Positions 1 to 6,578 of a stretch of DNA of 10,867 nt are shown in pieces. The DNA is from JANRKG01 sp033763635. Lineage in GTDB: Bacteria > Cyanobacteriota > Cyanobacteriia > GCF-001939115. The stretch spans positions 1-10,867 of the forward strand of contig JANRKG010000494.1 of NCBI GenBank assembly GCA_033763635.1. The letters are read 5' to 3'. Each line of letters opens with the position of its first letter. Within the stretch, counting starts at the first letter, position 1. Both the position numbers and the translations under genes were made by a program. The notes beneath the pieces were generated by a model that was given only the letters and a program-made list of their open reading frames with translations, ran no database searches and had not been told where the DNA came from.

Positions 1-872
1 GCTTCCGTTGCAGTCCAAGTTCCTTTTGCCCCAAAATAACCGTTAAAGTTTTCTTCACAGGTGAGATAGGTTCCCCAGGGGGTATATCCATTCGCGCAGT
101 TGTTGAGGGTGCCCAGGGTAGAATTCTTGGCTGGAGTTTGCAGAAGGGGATGCTCCGCAGCGGGACCACTGAATGTTACAGGGGTGTTGCCATGAATGCG
201 GCGGGAACGTCTGCTGCGAACCACTTTCCATTCGGGAACAAAATCATCCTCAGAATCGTTCCGAATTTCCACTACAGAAACCCCATGAGCATGTTGGGAA
301 AGCTTTACATCCTCGATGCTGGTCGGTTGAGGTTTACCAAGGACATGAGGATTGGTTCCAAACTCGTGGTTAATGCAAAGCACCCCGTGGGCATCACTTC
401 CGCGCAGTGGGAAGAACCACATCCCATCATGACCAATTCCAATTTGCTCTGCCTGTTGAGCAGCGGTGGGGCGGGTTGCTGGGTTGCCATCATACTCAGG
501 GCCACCCGGTTGCAGGGCTGTTCCCCAGGGAATCAAGACTCGATAATCATAGTCGGATGAAATGGTCGGGGTTTTGCCACCACCCTCTCTGAAAGGAACA
601 GGTGGGAAGTTGATCAATAATTCATCTTCCTCGTCCTCCTCTTTGCGGGCGATCGCATTTTCAAGCGCTTGGGACCCCGCTGCACTACCCTTTGCGGTTG
701 CAGCAGTTGCACCACCCGACAAAATCTTGTCACCCACCATGGCTGCCAGAAAGCCTGTCGCAGAGAGGGCTGCGCTACGAGTTAAAAGGTTGCGACGAGA
801 TAGATGAACCCGAAGCACATCCTCAAAAGGACGATTGCCCGATCGGTTACTAATTTCGTTGTCGTGAATCAC
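1..872 (-). CDS. phoX: PhoX-family (DUF839) phosphatase, Tat-exported, 3' end beyond window
   Basis: Continuous minus-strand frame of 290 codons from a GTG at 872 to the window edge; the C-terminal half is missing. The N-terminus carries a twin-arginine signal, SRRNLL (residues 25-30), followed by a hydrophobic Ala/Leu stretch to about 45, which predicts Tat export to the periplasm. PhoX-family blocks follow: IGIGHDGMWFFP (144-155), CINHEFGTNPH (166-176) with the NHE metal-site triplet, and NNCANGYTPWGTYLTCEENF (257-276). PhoX enzymes are Ca/Fe-dependent phosphomonoesterases that release phosphate from organic esters. The GTG start has a GGGAG ribosome site at 880-884, seven bases upstream. 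A second in-frame GTG lies farther upstream without that support, and an internal ATG at residue 45 would remove the Tat motif. Family assignment is firm; the precise substrate is inferred, since some DUF839 proteins are not proven phosphatases. Confidence 0.9.
   Translation of the reverse strand, partial: MIHDNEISNRSGNRPFEDVLRVHLSRRNLLTRSAALSATGFLAAMVGDKILSGGATAATAKGSAAGSQALENAIARKEEDEEDELLINFPPVPFREGGGKTPTISSDYDYRVLIPWGTALQPGGPEYDGNPATRPTAAQQAEQIGIGHDGMWFFPLRGSDAHGVLCINHEFGTNPHVLGKPQPTSIEDVKLSQHAHGVSVVEIRNDSEDDFVPEWKVVRSRRSRRIHGNTPVTFSGPAAEHPLLQTPAKNSTLGTLNNCANGYTPWGTYLTCEENFNGYFGAKGTWTATE
649..656. repeat. HIP1 octamer GCGATCGC
   Basis: Perfect palindromic HIP1 site inside the phosphatase gene; a marker of cyanobacterial chromosomes. 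Confidence 0.9.
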
Positions 873-951
873 TTGTGTTCTCCCAAAATTATCATCGAAC
901 TTTTTTTGGCTGCTACCCACTGAAAATCAGTAATAAATCAGATCATGCGTT

Positions 952-975
952 AGAGCAATCAACAGAGCAATCAAC
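952..975. repeat. Perfect 12-bp tandem duplication
   Basis: AGAGCAATCAAC occurs twice head to tail (952-963 and 964-975) in the region upstream of the phosphatase gene. It is most simply a slippage duplication; no regulatory meaning can be assigned. Confidence 0.85.
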
Positions 976-1102
976 CACAAAAGACAAGCAAAAATGACTT
1001 GCCTTTGGACTACAACATAGGCAACTCCTTTAACTCGAAATCCTACCGCTTTATTCCATAAAAATTGCTTAATATGGATATAAAGATTAAAACTTTACAG
1101 TT

Positions 1103-1157
1103 ACTTAATTGCCACTTAATTGCCACTTAATTGCTATTTAGTTGGCACTTAGAATTG
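1103..1157. promoter_or_regulatory. 11-bp-period direct repeat array, candidate Pho box
   Basis: Units CTTAATTG (1104, 1115, 1126), TTTAGTTG (1137) and CTTAGAAT (1148) recur exactly every 11 bp on the plus strand. Cyanobacterial SphR/PhoB sites are 8-bp units of the form PyTTAAPyPy(T/A) separated by 3 bp, hence the same 11-bp period; the first three units match at seven of eight positions. The array lies about 230-285 bp upstream of the phosphatase start and downstream of the stop of the 1198-1695 gene, so the phosphatase is the only nearby gene it could serve. Against it: the consensus reads in the orientation opposite to that gene, and the distance is long. AT-rich hexamers that could be a -10 box lie on the phosphatase side at about 1074-1084. 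Confidence 0.4.
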
Positions 1158-1197
1158 TTTGAGCCAACTTAATCAGAAGACAAAATAGCAGACCAAA

Positions 1198-1695
1198 TTA
1201 ATCGATACTGCTTAAGCTTGCTTGAGCCTCTAAACCTGTTAAAGTCTCTTCAGACTTTCTAATCTGAAAGGGCAATTGATTGCTTGGAACCGCTGCAACT
1301 CCCTGCTGAAAACGCTGAAGCAAAGCATAGGAAGCACTGTTATATTTACCCCACGCTCGCACTTGGGGGGTTTGTTGCCATTGGGTCCGAGAGACGTTAA
1401 CAGTCAAAATCGGAATAATCTCTCCATTTCGATCGCCAAGGACTATGACTCGAACGCTGGATAAATTAGCATTCTGTTTGAATTTCTGCTGAATCGTCTC
1501 ACTGACTAATAATTCTGCTTGTGTCGTGAAATTATGGTCGGTAACCTGACCATAGACAGGCATTTGAATCACAAGGTCTTCGCTCTGGGCAAGGACCGAT
1601 CGAAAGACTCCCTCTGAGAAACAGACGATTAAAGCTGCTGTAACCGCAGGTAAATATTGGCGCAAATATTGGCGCAACGATATTTTTTGATCCAC
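1198..1695 (-). CDS. Small secreted protein of unknown function
   Basis: A 165-residue protein. Residues 1-15 are polar and basic, 16-36 are hydrophobic and end in VLA-QS, a good signal-peptidase I site, so the mature part is probably periplasmic or thylakoid-luminal. The mature domain (about 37-135) has a beta-rich look: YGQVTDHNFTTQAELLVSET, then SSVRVIVLGDRNGEIIPIL, then TVNVSRTQW. I recognise this as the type of conserved hypothetical common in cyanobacteria, but no function or catalytic motif is visible. The start is a GTG at 1695; an in-frame stop lies 21 bases upstream, and no clear ribosome site precedes it, so a later start within the signal peptide cannot be excluded. It points the same way as the phosphatase gene, 325 bp apart, and away from the oxidase operon. 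The C-terminus (about 136-165) looks low in structure. Confidence 0.75.
   Translation of the reverse strand: MDQKISLRQYLRQYLPAVTAALIVCFSEGVFRSVLAQSEDLVIQMPVYGQVTDHNFTTQAELLVSETIQQKFKQNANLSSVRVIVLGDRNGEIIPILTVNVSRTQWQQTPQVRAWGKYNSASYALLQRFQQGVAAVPSNQLPFQIRKSEETLTGLEAQASLSSID
1652..1675. repeat. Perfect 12-bp in-frame duplication in a signal peptide
   Basis: AAATATTGGCGC occurs twice head to tail on the plus strand. In the minus-strand gene it encodes the repeated RQYLRQYL at residues 8-15, just before the hydrophobic core of the signal peptide. The duplication keeps the frame and probably only lengthens the n-region. Confidence 0.85.
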
Positions 1696-2043
1696 AAATT
1701 TACCAAATGTACTTCAATTGCCAGGAATCATAAGCGATCAAAGTATTACAAAGCTGAATCACATTCCCATGTTGTCTGGCAAACATCGAAACAGAAATTT
1801 AGGAAAATTTAATGTAAATATTTGGTTGTATAATATTCAATTATACTGTTGGCGAGAAAAAATAAACCGAAGGGAGAAATCAACGAAGTGTCCCCCATTC
1901 CTTTGTATCGCCTCATCCTTTCTCTCTCTTTAGATTGATTTTGCAAAACAAAAAATAACGATACCCTCCAGACAGACACACCCGACCTTCGCAGGGATCT
2001 GTACCCTGTTTTCATTTCACTGTCACTTCATTCTCTGACATCT
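1696..2043. promoter_or_regulatory. Intergenic region between divergent genes, probable promoter region
   Basis: A 348-base AT-rich gap between the start codons of the minus-strand secreted protein and the plus-strand oxidase operon, so it must hold the promoters of both. A perfect TATAAT lies on the plus strand at 1829-1834 and another on the minus strand at 1840-1845; neither has a convincing -35 hexamer at 17 bp, although cyanobacterial promoters often lack one. If the plus-strand box is used, the leader of the operon would be about 200 bases long. A pyrimidine-rich patch (about 1893-1931) follows. I saw no clear NtcA (GTA-N8-TAC) or LexA-type site. Small open frames here show no coding character. 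Confidence 0.35.
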
Positions 2044-2541
2044 GTGTTTAAGTATCTTCCTCCCCTCAACGAACATAATCTTCCCTATCCCGACACCATC
2101 CACCCGATCGTGGTGCATTTCGTGATTGCAATGGTGTTATTCGCCGTATTTTGCGATGTTGTCGGCTATTTTACAAAAAATCCTAAATTGTATGAGGTCA
2201 GTTGGTGGAACCTTGCCTTTGCAACGGTTTCTATCTTTATCTCAATTATTTTTGGACAGATTGAGGCAGGGCTGGCAGAACCCTATGCAGCTTCCGTTTC
2301 AACCCTCAATGCCCATACCGTGTTGGGTTGGTCTCTTTCGGGAATTCTGGCGATCGTCACTGCATGGCGCTACGTGATCCGCTTACAGGAAAGACCCCAG
2401 TTACCCATTCCATACTTAGTCGCCAGTGTGTTGCTTGTCGGCTTAGTGTGTGTACAGTCCTACCTGGGAAGCCTACTCGTGTGGGTCTACGGCCTACACT
2501 CAATTCCAGTGGTGGATGCGATTCGAGGCGGTCTATCATGA
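2044..2541 (+). CDS. DUF2231 membrane protein, first of a pair in the oxidase operon
   Basis: A 165-residue integral membrane protein, with four likely helices at about 22-44, 55-77, 91-112 and 122-148. It begins its core with IHPIVVHF (19-26) and CDVVG, the opening typical of DUF2231 (PF09990), a family of unknown function. Histidines sit at 20, 25, 91 and 152, at or near helix ends; the same four positions recur in the next gene, which suggests a metal or haem role (inference). Residues 71-79 (GQIEAGLAE) are a second conserved patch with an acidic residue. The start is a GTG at 2044 with no obvious ribosome site; the next in-frame ATG (residue 30) would delete the histidine motif. The stop overlaps the next start by four bases (ATGA), implying translational coupling. 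As first gene of the operon it is probably made together with the oxidase. Confidence 0.85.
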   Translation: MFKYLPPLNEHNLPYPDTIHPIVVHFVIAMVLFAVFCDVVGYFTKNPKLYEVSWWNLAFATVSIFISIIFGQIEAGLAEPYAASVSTLNAHTVLGWSLSGILAIVTAWRYVIRLQERPQLPIPYLVASVLLVGLVCVQSYLGSLLVWVYGLHSIPVVDAIRGGLS

Positions 2542-3134
2542 ATTCAGACCTGCTAAACCAGTGGAGTAACCTGGGAGCGAATGGATTACCCTATCAAATA
2601 CCCATTCATCCGAATCTCGTTCATCTAACTTTAGGACTATTTATTGTTGCGATCTCCTTTGATATCGTCGGGGCACTCTTTCCGGTTGAGAAGGCAATCT
2701 TCAAGTTTCTGGCAATTCCGGTGACGCGATCGGCCCTGTTTGATGTGGGCTGGTATAACCTGCTGGCATCTGCCATCATTACCTTCTTTACCGTCATGGC
2801 AGGGTTGTTTGAGGTTTCCCTGGCGGTTCCACTGGCAGATGTCACAAGTGCCTGGGGATATCATGCGCTGGAAACAATGATCTGGCATGGGGTGGGAGGA
2901 ATTCTCATCTTGGCGTTGATTGTGGGAATGACAGTTTGGCGAGGATTCCAACGGTATCAATGGCGCAAAGACATGGCAAGACAGGTGCAATGGAGCTATC
3001 TGGCGGCGGGTCTGTTCGTGTTTGCCTTGATGTTTGTTCAAGGAACGCTGGGTGCCCATTTAGGGGGTGAGTTTGGTGTTCACGTTACTGCTGATCAACT
3101 GTTGCATCTAGGCGGAAATCCAAATCAGTTATGA
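2538..3134 (+). CDS. DUF2231 membrane protein, second of a pair in the oxidase operon
   Basis: A 198-residue paralogue of the preceding protein. The frame stays open upstream to 2328, but that part overlaps the previous gene out of frame; the ATG at 2538, in the ATGA overlap, is the sensible start and puts IHPNLVHL (23-30) at the same place as in the partner. Four likely membrane helices: about 26-48, 68-97, 113-134 and 151-173. Matching histidines are 24, 29, 117 and 182, with two more at 109 and 174. AGLFEVSLA (88-96) parallels GQIEAGLAE of the partner, and the HP..VH....FDIVG block is nearly identical. Compared with the first protein it has a longer loop between helices 1 and 2 and a longer C-terminus. 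The subunit II gene follows 31 bases after the stop. The role is unknown; a haem- or quinol-binding partner of the oxidase is an inference. Confidence 0.87.
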   Translation: MNSDLLNQWSNLGANGLPYQIPIHPNLVHLTLGLFIVAISFDIVGALFPVEKAIFKFLAIPVTRSALFDVGWYNLLASAIITFFTVMAGLFEVSLAVPLADVTSAWGYHALETMIWHGVGGILILALIVGMTVWRGFQRYQWRKDMARQVQWSYLAAGLFVFALMFVQGTLGAHLGGEFGVHVTADQLLHLGGNPNQL

Positions 3135-3165
3135 TGCCTTCTCTTACCCTTTGCTTTCCCTAACT

Positions 3166-4152
3166 ATGTTGAAACTCCGCGCAGTTCTGGTAATGACGGT
3201 CTATGCCATTCTGGTGACGTTTGCAAGCGTTTGGATGGCGAAGCAGTCCTATTTCTGGTTTCCACCTGAGGCAGCAGCAGAAGCGAAGTTATTAGATGAT
3301 TTATTCAGTCTCTTCACAGGGTTAGGCACCTTCATTTACTTAGGAGTGATCGGGCCGTTTCTCTACTCACTGGTTTTCCATCGGGCGGAAAAGTACGACT
3401 TAAGCGATGGTCCCCCTATTGAAGGAAATACCTGGTTGGAGATTGTCTGGACAGCAGTGCCCCTGGTGCTGGTTCTGACTCTCTCTTTTGTGAGTTATCG
3501 AACTTACGACAAAATGGCAGTGCGAGGTCCGATGGAATTAGTGCATTTGCACATGCCGCAGATGATGCAACCTGCCTACGCTGAACCTTTTGATAGTGCC
3601 CCCCAACAGGAAATTCAGAACGCTTTAGAAACGGCTCCCATTGAGCAAATTGATGTAATTGCGAAACAATGGGCCTGGGTGTTCCATTATCCAGAGCAAG
3701 ATATCACCAGTACCGAGTTACATTTGCCAGTCGATCGCCGGGTTCGATTCACCTTACACTCGGAAGATGTGTTGCATGGCTTCTATATTCCGGCTTTTCG
3801 TCTGAAACAGGATATTGTTCCCAATCACGATATTGATTTTGAACTGACTCCTGTAAAAACAGGAACTTACCGTCTGCGCGATTCCATGTTTAGTGGCACC
3901 TATTTTGCTGCCAATCAGGCGGATGTTGTCGTTCAGCCATTCAACGAGTATCAGCAATGGCTCGCTGATGCTGCCACTCAGTCGCCGATCCCTGCCTTCA
4001 ATCAGGCGGCCTCTGAGTATCGCCGAGCTAACGATCGCGAAGGAACTACTAAAGATAAAGTTGCCGTTCGGGGTTGGGATACAATTCCTCCGGCAGCCCC
4101 TCCCATCGTGAACTACGCCCCCAAACACGAACCAAATAGCCCACCTGTCTGA
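3166..4152 (+). CDS. ctaC: Haem-copper oxidase subunit II, CuA-less (ARTO type)
   Basis: A 328-residue protein with three hydrophobic segments (about 6-24, 52-72, 93-111), the last preceded by PPIEGNTWLEIVWTAVPLVL, typical of subunit II, then a cupredoxin domain (about 160-260). AKQWAWVFHYP (166-176) keeps the aromatic patch used for electron entry in classical enzymes, and VLHGFYIPAFRLKQD (202-216) keeps the first CuA histidine (H204). The expected C-x3-C-x3-H-x2-M site is replaced by D239, S243, F247 and N250 in exact register, so CuA cannot form. This is the feature of cyanobacterial CtaCII (ARTO), proposed not to use cytochrome c. Residues 123-134 hold a His/Met-rich patch (HLHMPQMM). The tail after 290 is proline-rich. 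The start is taken as ATG 3166; an in-frame TTG at 3151 would add five residues, and neither has a clear ribosome site. Confidence 0.92.
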   Translation: MLKLRAVLVMTVYAILVTFASVWMAKQSYFWFPPEAAAEAKLLDDLFSLFTGLGTFIYLGVIGPFLYSLVFHRAEKYDLSDGPPIEGNTWLEIVWTAVPLVLVLTLSFVSYRTYDKMAVRGPMELVHLHMPQMMQPAYAEPFDSAPQQEIQNALETAPIEQIDVIAKQWAWVFHYPEQDITSTELHLPVDRRVRFTLHSEDVLHGFYIPAFRLKQDIVPNHDIDFELTPVKTGTYRLRDSMFSGTYFAANQADVVVQPFNEYQQWLADAATQSPIPAFNQAASEYRRANDREGTTKDKVAVRGWDTIPPAAPPIVNYAPKHEPNSPPV

Positions 4153-4181
4153 TGTCGCGGGTGAAGAGAGGGTTAGGACAG

Positions 4182-4204
4182 CTTAAAACGACCGCTTTTC
4201 AAGT
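4182..4204 (+). other. Short hairpin between ctaC and ctaD
   Basis: CTTAAAA and TTTTCAAG flank a seven-base loop and pair with one bulged base. No T-run follows, so it is not a classic terminator; it could be an mRNA processing or stability element in the 102-base ctaC-ctaD gap, the largest gap in the operon. The stem is short and AT-rich, so it may be chance. Confidence 0.25.
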
Positions 4205-4209
4205 ATTTC

Positions 4210-4230
4210 CCCTCTGCCCTCTGCCCTCTG
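4210..4230. repeat. Heptanucleotide tandem repeat (STRR type), three copies of CCCTCTG
   Basis: CCCTCTG occurs three times head to tail at 4210, 4217 and 4224. Short tandemly repeated heptamers are a known feature of filamentous cyanobacterial genomes. Part of it (CCCTCT) could pair with AGAGGG at 4167-4172 in the transcript, closing off the small hairpin between them. It ends ten bases before the ctaD ribosome site AAGGA (4240-4244). Confidence 0.75.
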
Positions 4231-4254
4231 AGTTTCCTCAAGGATTAGTGATTT

Positions 4255-5964
4255 ATGACGAACATCTCGATCGAGGCTTCAGCAGTCGTGCGGGGACAAC
4301 CCCAACCCGGTGCGCCCGATAACTGGCGGCGATTTTTCACCTTCAGCACCGATCACAAAGTCATCGGCATTCAATACATTGTCACCTCGTTCTTGTTTTT
4401 CATGATCGGGGGTACATTTTCGATGATTATGCGAGGGGAACTGATTACCCCAGAGGCGGATCTGGTCGATCGCACCGTTTATAACGCCCTGTTCACGATG
4501 CATGGCTCGATCATGTTGTTTATGTGGACGTTTCCTGTCTTAGTAGGACTGGGGAACTATCTGGTGCCCCTGATGATTGGGGCGCGGGATATGGCGTTTC
4601 CCCGGTTGAATGCAGTTTCTTTCTGGATGGTTCCTGTTGTTGGCATTCTCATGCTGGCAAGCTTCCTGGTGCCGGGAGGTCCGTCCCAGTCCGGGTGGTG
4701 GGCTTATCCGCCTGTCAGCTTGCAAAACCCAACTGGAAATTTGCTGAACGGACAGGTGTTATGGATTCTGGCAGTGGCAATTTCGGGGGTGTCTTCCATT
4801 ATGGGAGCCGTGAATTTTGTCACAACCATCTTCCGGATGCGGGCACCGGGCATGACCTGGTTTAAAACCCCGGCCTTTGTGTGGGCCGTGTTGGGAGCGC
4901 AGTTAATCCAGCTCTATGGATTACCCGCCCTGACGGGCGGCGCAGTAATGTTGCTGCTGGACCTGACGATCGGAACCAGCTTTTTTGCCCCTGAACGGGG
5001 CGGTAATCCCGTTCTGTATCAACACTTTTTCTGGTTTTATTCCCATCCGGCCGTCTATGTGATGATTCTGCCTGTTTTTGGGATGTTTTCCGAAATTCTG
5101 CCTGTCCATGCTCGAAAACCACTCTTTGGATATCGAGTGATTGCTGCATCCTCGATTTTGATTACGGTTGTCAGCGGTATGGTATGGGTGCATCACATGT
5201 TTGCCAGTGCAACCCCTGGTTGGATGCGGATACTGTTCATGGTGACCTCGATGCTGGTTGCCATTCCTTCTGGGATTAAGGTATTTGGCTGGGTTGCAAC
5301 CATTTGGGGTGGCAAGATTCGCTTTACGACACCCATGCTATTTGCGCTCGGTGGCATTAGTAACTGGTTATTTGCTGGCATTACCGGAATTTTTCTGGCT
5401 TCTGTACCGATCGATATCCATGTGAACAACACCTACTTTGTGGTGGGACATTTCCATTACGTTTTGTATGGCGCGATCGTCATGGGTATCTATGCCGGGA
5501 TCTATCACTGGTTCCCTAAAATGACGGGACGCATGTATTACGAAGGATTGGGTAAACTTCACTTTGCCCTCAGTTACATTGGAACTGCCTTAACCTTCCT
5601 CCCGATGCATCCTTTGGGCCTGATGGGGATGCCCCGTCGGGTTGCTTCCTATGATTTGGAATTTGCTTACTGGAATGTGATTGCCAGTATCGGCGGATTC
5701 CTGCTGGGCCTGTCTACCCTTCCCTTTCTTCTCAATATGGTAAGTTCCTGGATTCGGGGGGAGAAGGTGGGCAACAATCCCTGGCGAGCGTATGGCCTGG
5801 AATGGCTGACTTCTTCCCCTCCCTCTGTCGAGAACTTTGAGGAAACACCTGTTGTGATTTCTGGTCCCTATGGGTATGGCAGCAATCAACCCTTAGTCGA
5901 ACGTGCGCCCAATCCTGACTTAACTGAATTTCCTGAATCTTTTACCCAGCAGCAACCATCATGA
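4255..5964 (+). CDS. ctaD: Haem-copper oxidase subunit I, A2-type
   Basis: A 569-residue catalytic subunit with about twelve membrane helices, full length for the family; it reduces O2 to water and pumps protons. Ligands are all present: H83 (low-spin haem, in TMHGSIMLFMW), H264 with the cross-linking Y268 (SHPAVY), H313-H314 (CuB), H399 (high-spin haem) and H401 (low-spin haem) in VVGHFHYVLYG. The D channel keeps D112 and N119 (GARDMAFPRLN); the K channel keeps K342 (PSGIKVFGW). The helix VI glutamate of A1-type enzymes is replaced: the sequence is FYSHPAVY, the Y262-S263 signature of A2-type oxidases. The ATG at 4255 follows AAGGA by ten bases. The C-terminal 60 residues are polar and cytoplasmic. 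It overlaps ctaE by four bases. The partner subunit II lacks CuA, so electrons probably come from a donor other than cytochrome c (inference). Confidence 0.96.
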   Translation: MTNISIEASAVVRGQPQPGAPDNWRRFFTFSTDHKVIGIQYIVTSFLFFMIGGTFSMIMRGELITPEADLVDRTVYNALFTMHGSIMLFMWTFPVLVGLGNYLVPLMIGARDMAFPRLNAVSFWMVPVVGILMLASFLVPGGPSQSGWWAYPPVSLQNPTGNLLNGQVLWILAVAISGVSSIMGAVNFVTTIFRMRAPGMTWFKTPAFVWAVLGAQLIQLYGLPALTGGAVMLLLDLTIGTSFFAPERGGNPVLYQHFFWFYSHPAVYVMILPVFGMFSEILPVHARKPLFGYRVIAASSILITVVSGMVWVHHMFASATPGWMRILFMVTSMLVAIPSGIKVFGWVATIWGGKIRFTTPMLFALGGISNWLFAGITGIFLASVPIDIHVNNTYFVVGHFHYVLYGAIVMGIYAGIYHWFPKMTGRMYYEGLGKLHFALSYIGTALTFLPMHPLGLMGMPRRVASYDLEFAYWNVIASIGGFLLGLSTLPFLLNMVSSWIRGEKVGNNPWRAYGLEWLTSSPPSVENFEETPVVISGPYGYGSNQPLVERAPNPDLTEFPESFTQQQPS

Positions 5965-6569
5965 CGGCAGAAAGAGCGATCGCACAAGAAATTGAAGCCA
6001 ATGTTCGACATCATCAAGAGCATGATGCAGCCGGAAATAGTAAATTCGGCTTTATTGTGTTTTTGCTGTCCGAGAGTGTCATTTTCCTGAGCTTTTTTGC
6101 AGGTTACATTGTCTACAAAACAACGACTCCAGACTGGTATCCGGCTGGGGTGACAGGGCTGGAAACCAGAGAGCCGTTGATTAACACGATCGTGTTAGTT
6201 TCCAGTAGCTTTGTCATCTATGTTGCTGAACGGTATTTACACGATAAAAAGCTCTGGGGGTTTCGCATCTTTTTGCTGACGACAATAGCAATGGGCGGCT
6301 ATTTCCTATTGGGTCAAGCGGTGGAATGGCGCGGTTTACCTTTTAGTTATCAGTCTGGTTTATTCGGTGGCACGTTCTATTTACTGACCGGGTTTCATGG
6401 CTTGCATGTTCTGACTGGAATTTTGCTGCAAGCTTTGATGTTGGGGCGATCGTTTTATCCCGGTAATTACGACAATGGGTATTTTGGTGTTGAAGCCACT
6501 TCTTTGTTCTGGCACTTTGTCGATGTCATTTGGATCGTGTTGTACACGCTAATTTACGTTTGGCAGTAG
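5961..6569 (+). CDS. ctaE: Haem-copper oxidase subunit III, short five-helix form
   Basis: A 202-residue protein with five likely membrane helices (about 29-51, 74-93, 100-119, 139-161, 181-201), the short form that lacks the first two helices of mitochondrial COX3 and is usual in cyanobacteria. Family blocks: LLSESVIFLSFFAGY (35-49), TGFHGLHVLTG (143-153) and WHFVDVIWIVLY (184-195). Subunit III carries no redox centre; it stabilises subunit I and supports proton uptake in related enzymes. The N-terminus before helix 1 is cytoplasmic and holds a His-rich RHHQEHD (16-22) of no known role. The ATG sits in an ATGA overlap with the ctaD stop and has no ribosome site of its own, so translation is probably coupled to ctaD. 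The stop TAG is part of the ribosome site of the next gene. Confidence 0.95.
   Translation: MTAERAIAQEIEANVRHHQEHDAAGNSKFGFIVFLLSESVIFLSFFAGYIVYKTTTPDWYPAGVTGLETREPLINTIVLVSSSFVIYVAERYLHDKKLWGFRIFLLTTIAMGGYFLLGQAVEWRGLPFSYQSGLFGGTFYLLTGFHGLHVLTGILLQALMLGRSFYPGNYDNGYFGVEATSLFWHFVDVIWIVLYTLIYVWQ
5976..5983. repeat. HIP1 octamer GCGATCGC
   Basis: Second perfect HIP1 site, near the start of ctaE, where it encodes part of RAIA (residues 5-8). Confidence 0.9.
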
Positions 6570-6572
6570 GAG
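6568..6572 (+). promoter_or_regulatory. Ribosome binding site AGGAG overlapping the ctaE stop
   Basis: The AG of the ctaE stop TAG begins AGGAG, six bases before the ATG at 6579. It fixes the start of the GMC gene and ties it to translation of ctaE. Confidence 0.75.
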
Positions 6573-6578
6573 AGCTTT

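Larger units (their letters stand above)
873..1197. other. Intergenic region between secreted protein gene and phosphatase gene
   Basis: A 325-base AT-rich stretch with no credible gene on either strand. It holds the ribosome site of the phosphatase (880-884), the 12-bp duplication (952-975) and the 11-bp repeat array (1103-1157). No strong hairpin with a T-run was seen after the stop codon at 1198, so no terminator is assigned. Confidence 0.7.

Noticed and set aside
138..807. Several plus-strand open frames over the left edge
   Set aside because: They lie opposite the minus-strand PhoX-family gene, which shows strong family motifs and a Tat signal; the plus-strand translations have no recognisable pattern.
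1103..1157. CRISPR-like array
   Set aside because: Units are 8 bp with 3-bp gaps, far too short for CRISPR repeats and spacers, and no cas gene is present.
1718..2015. Small open frames on both strands in the intergenic region (1718-1933 plus, 1809-2015 minus)
   Set aside because: Low-complexity translations, no ribosome site, overlapping each other on opposite strands in AT-rich DNA expected to hold promoters.
2328..2537. A 70-codon N-terminal extension of the second DUF2231 protein
   Set aside because: It would overlap most of the end of the first gene in another frame and precedes the conserved start; the ATG at 2538 in an ATGA overlap matches the partner's length.
3151..3165. TTG start for ctaC
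   Set aside because: It adds only five residues and lacks a ribosome site; the ATG at 3166 is preferred, though the evidence is weak for both.
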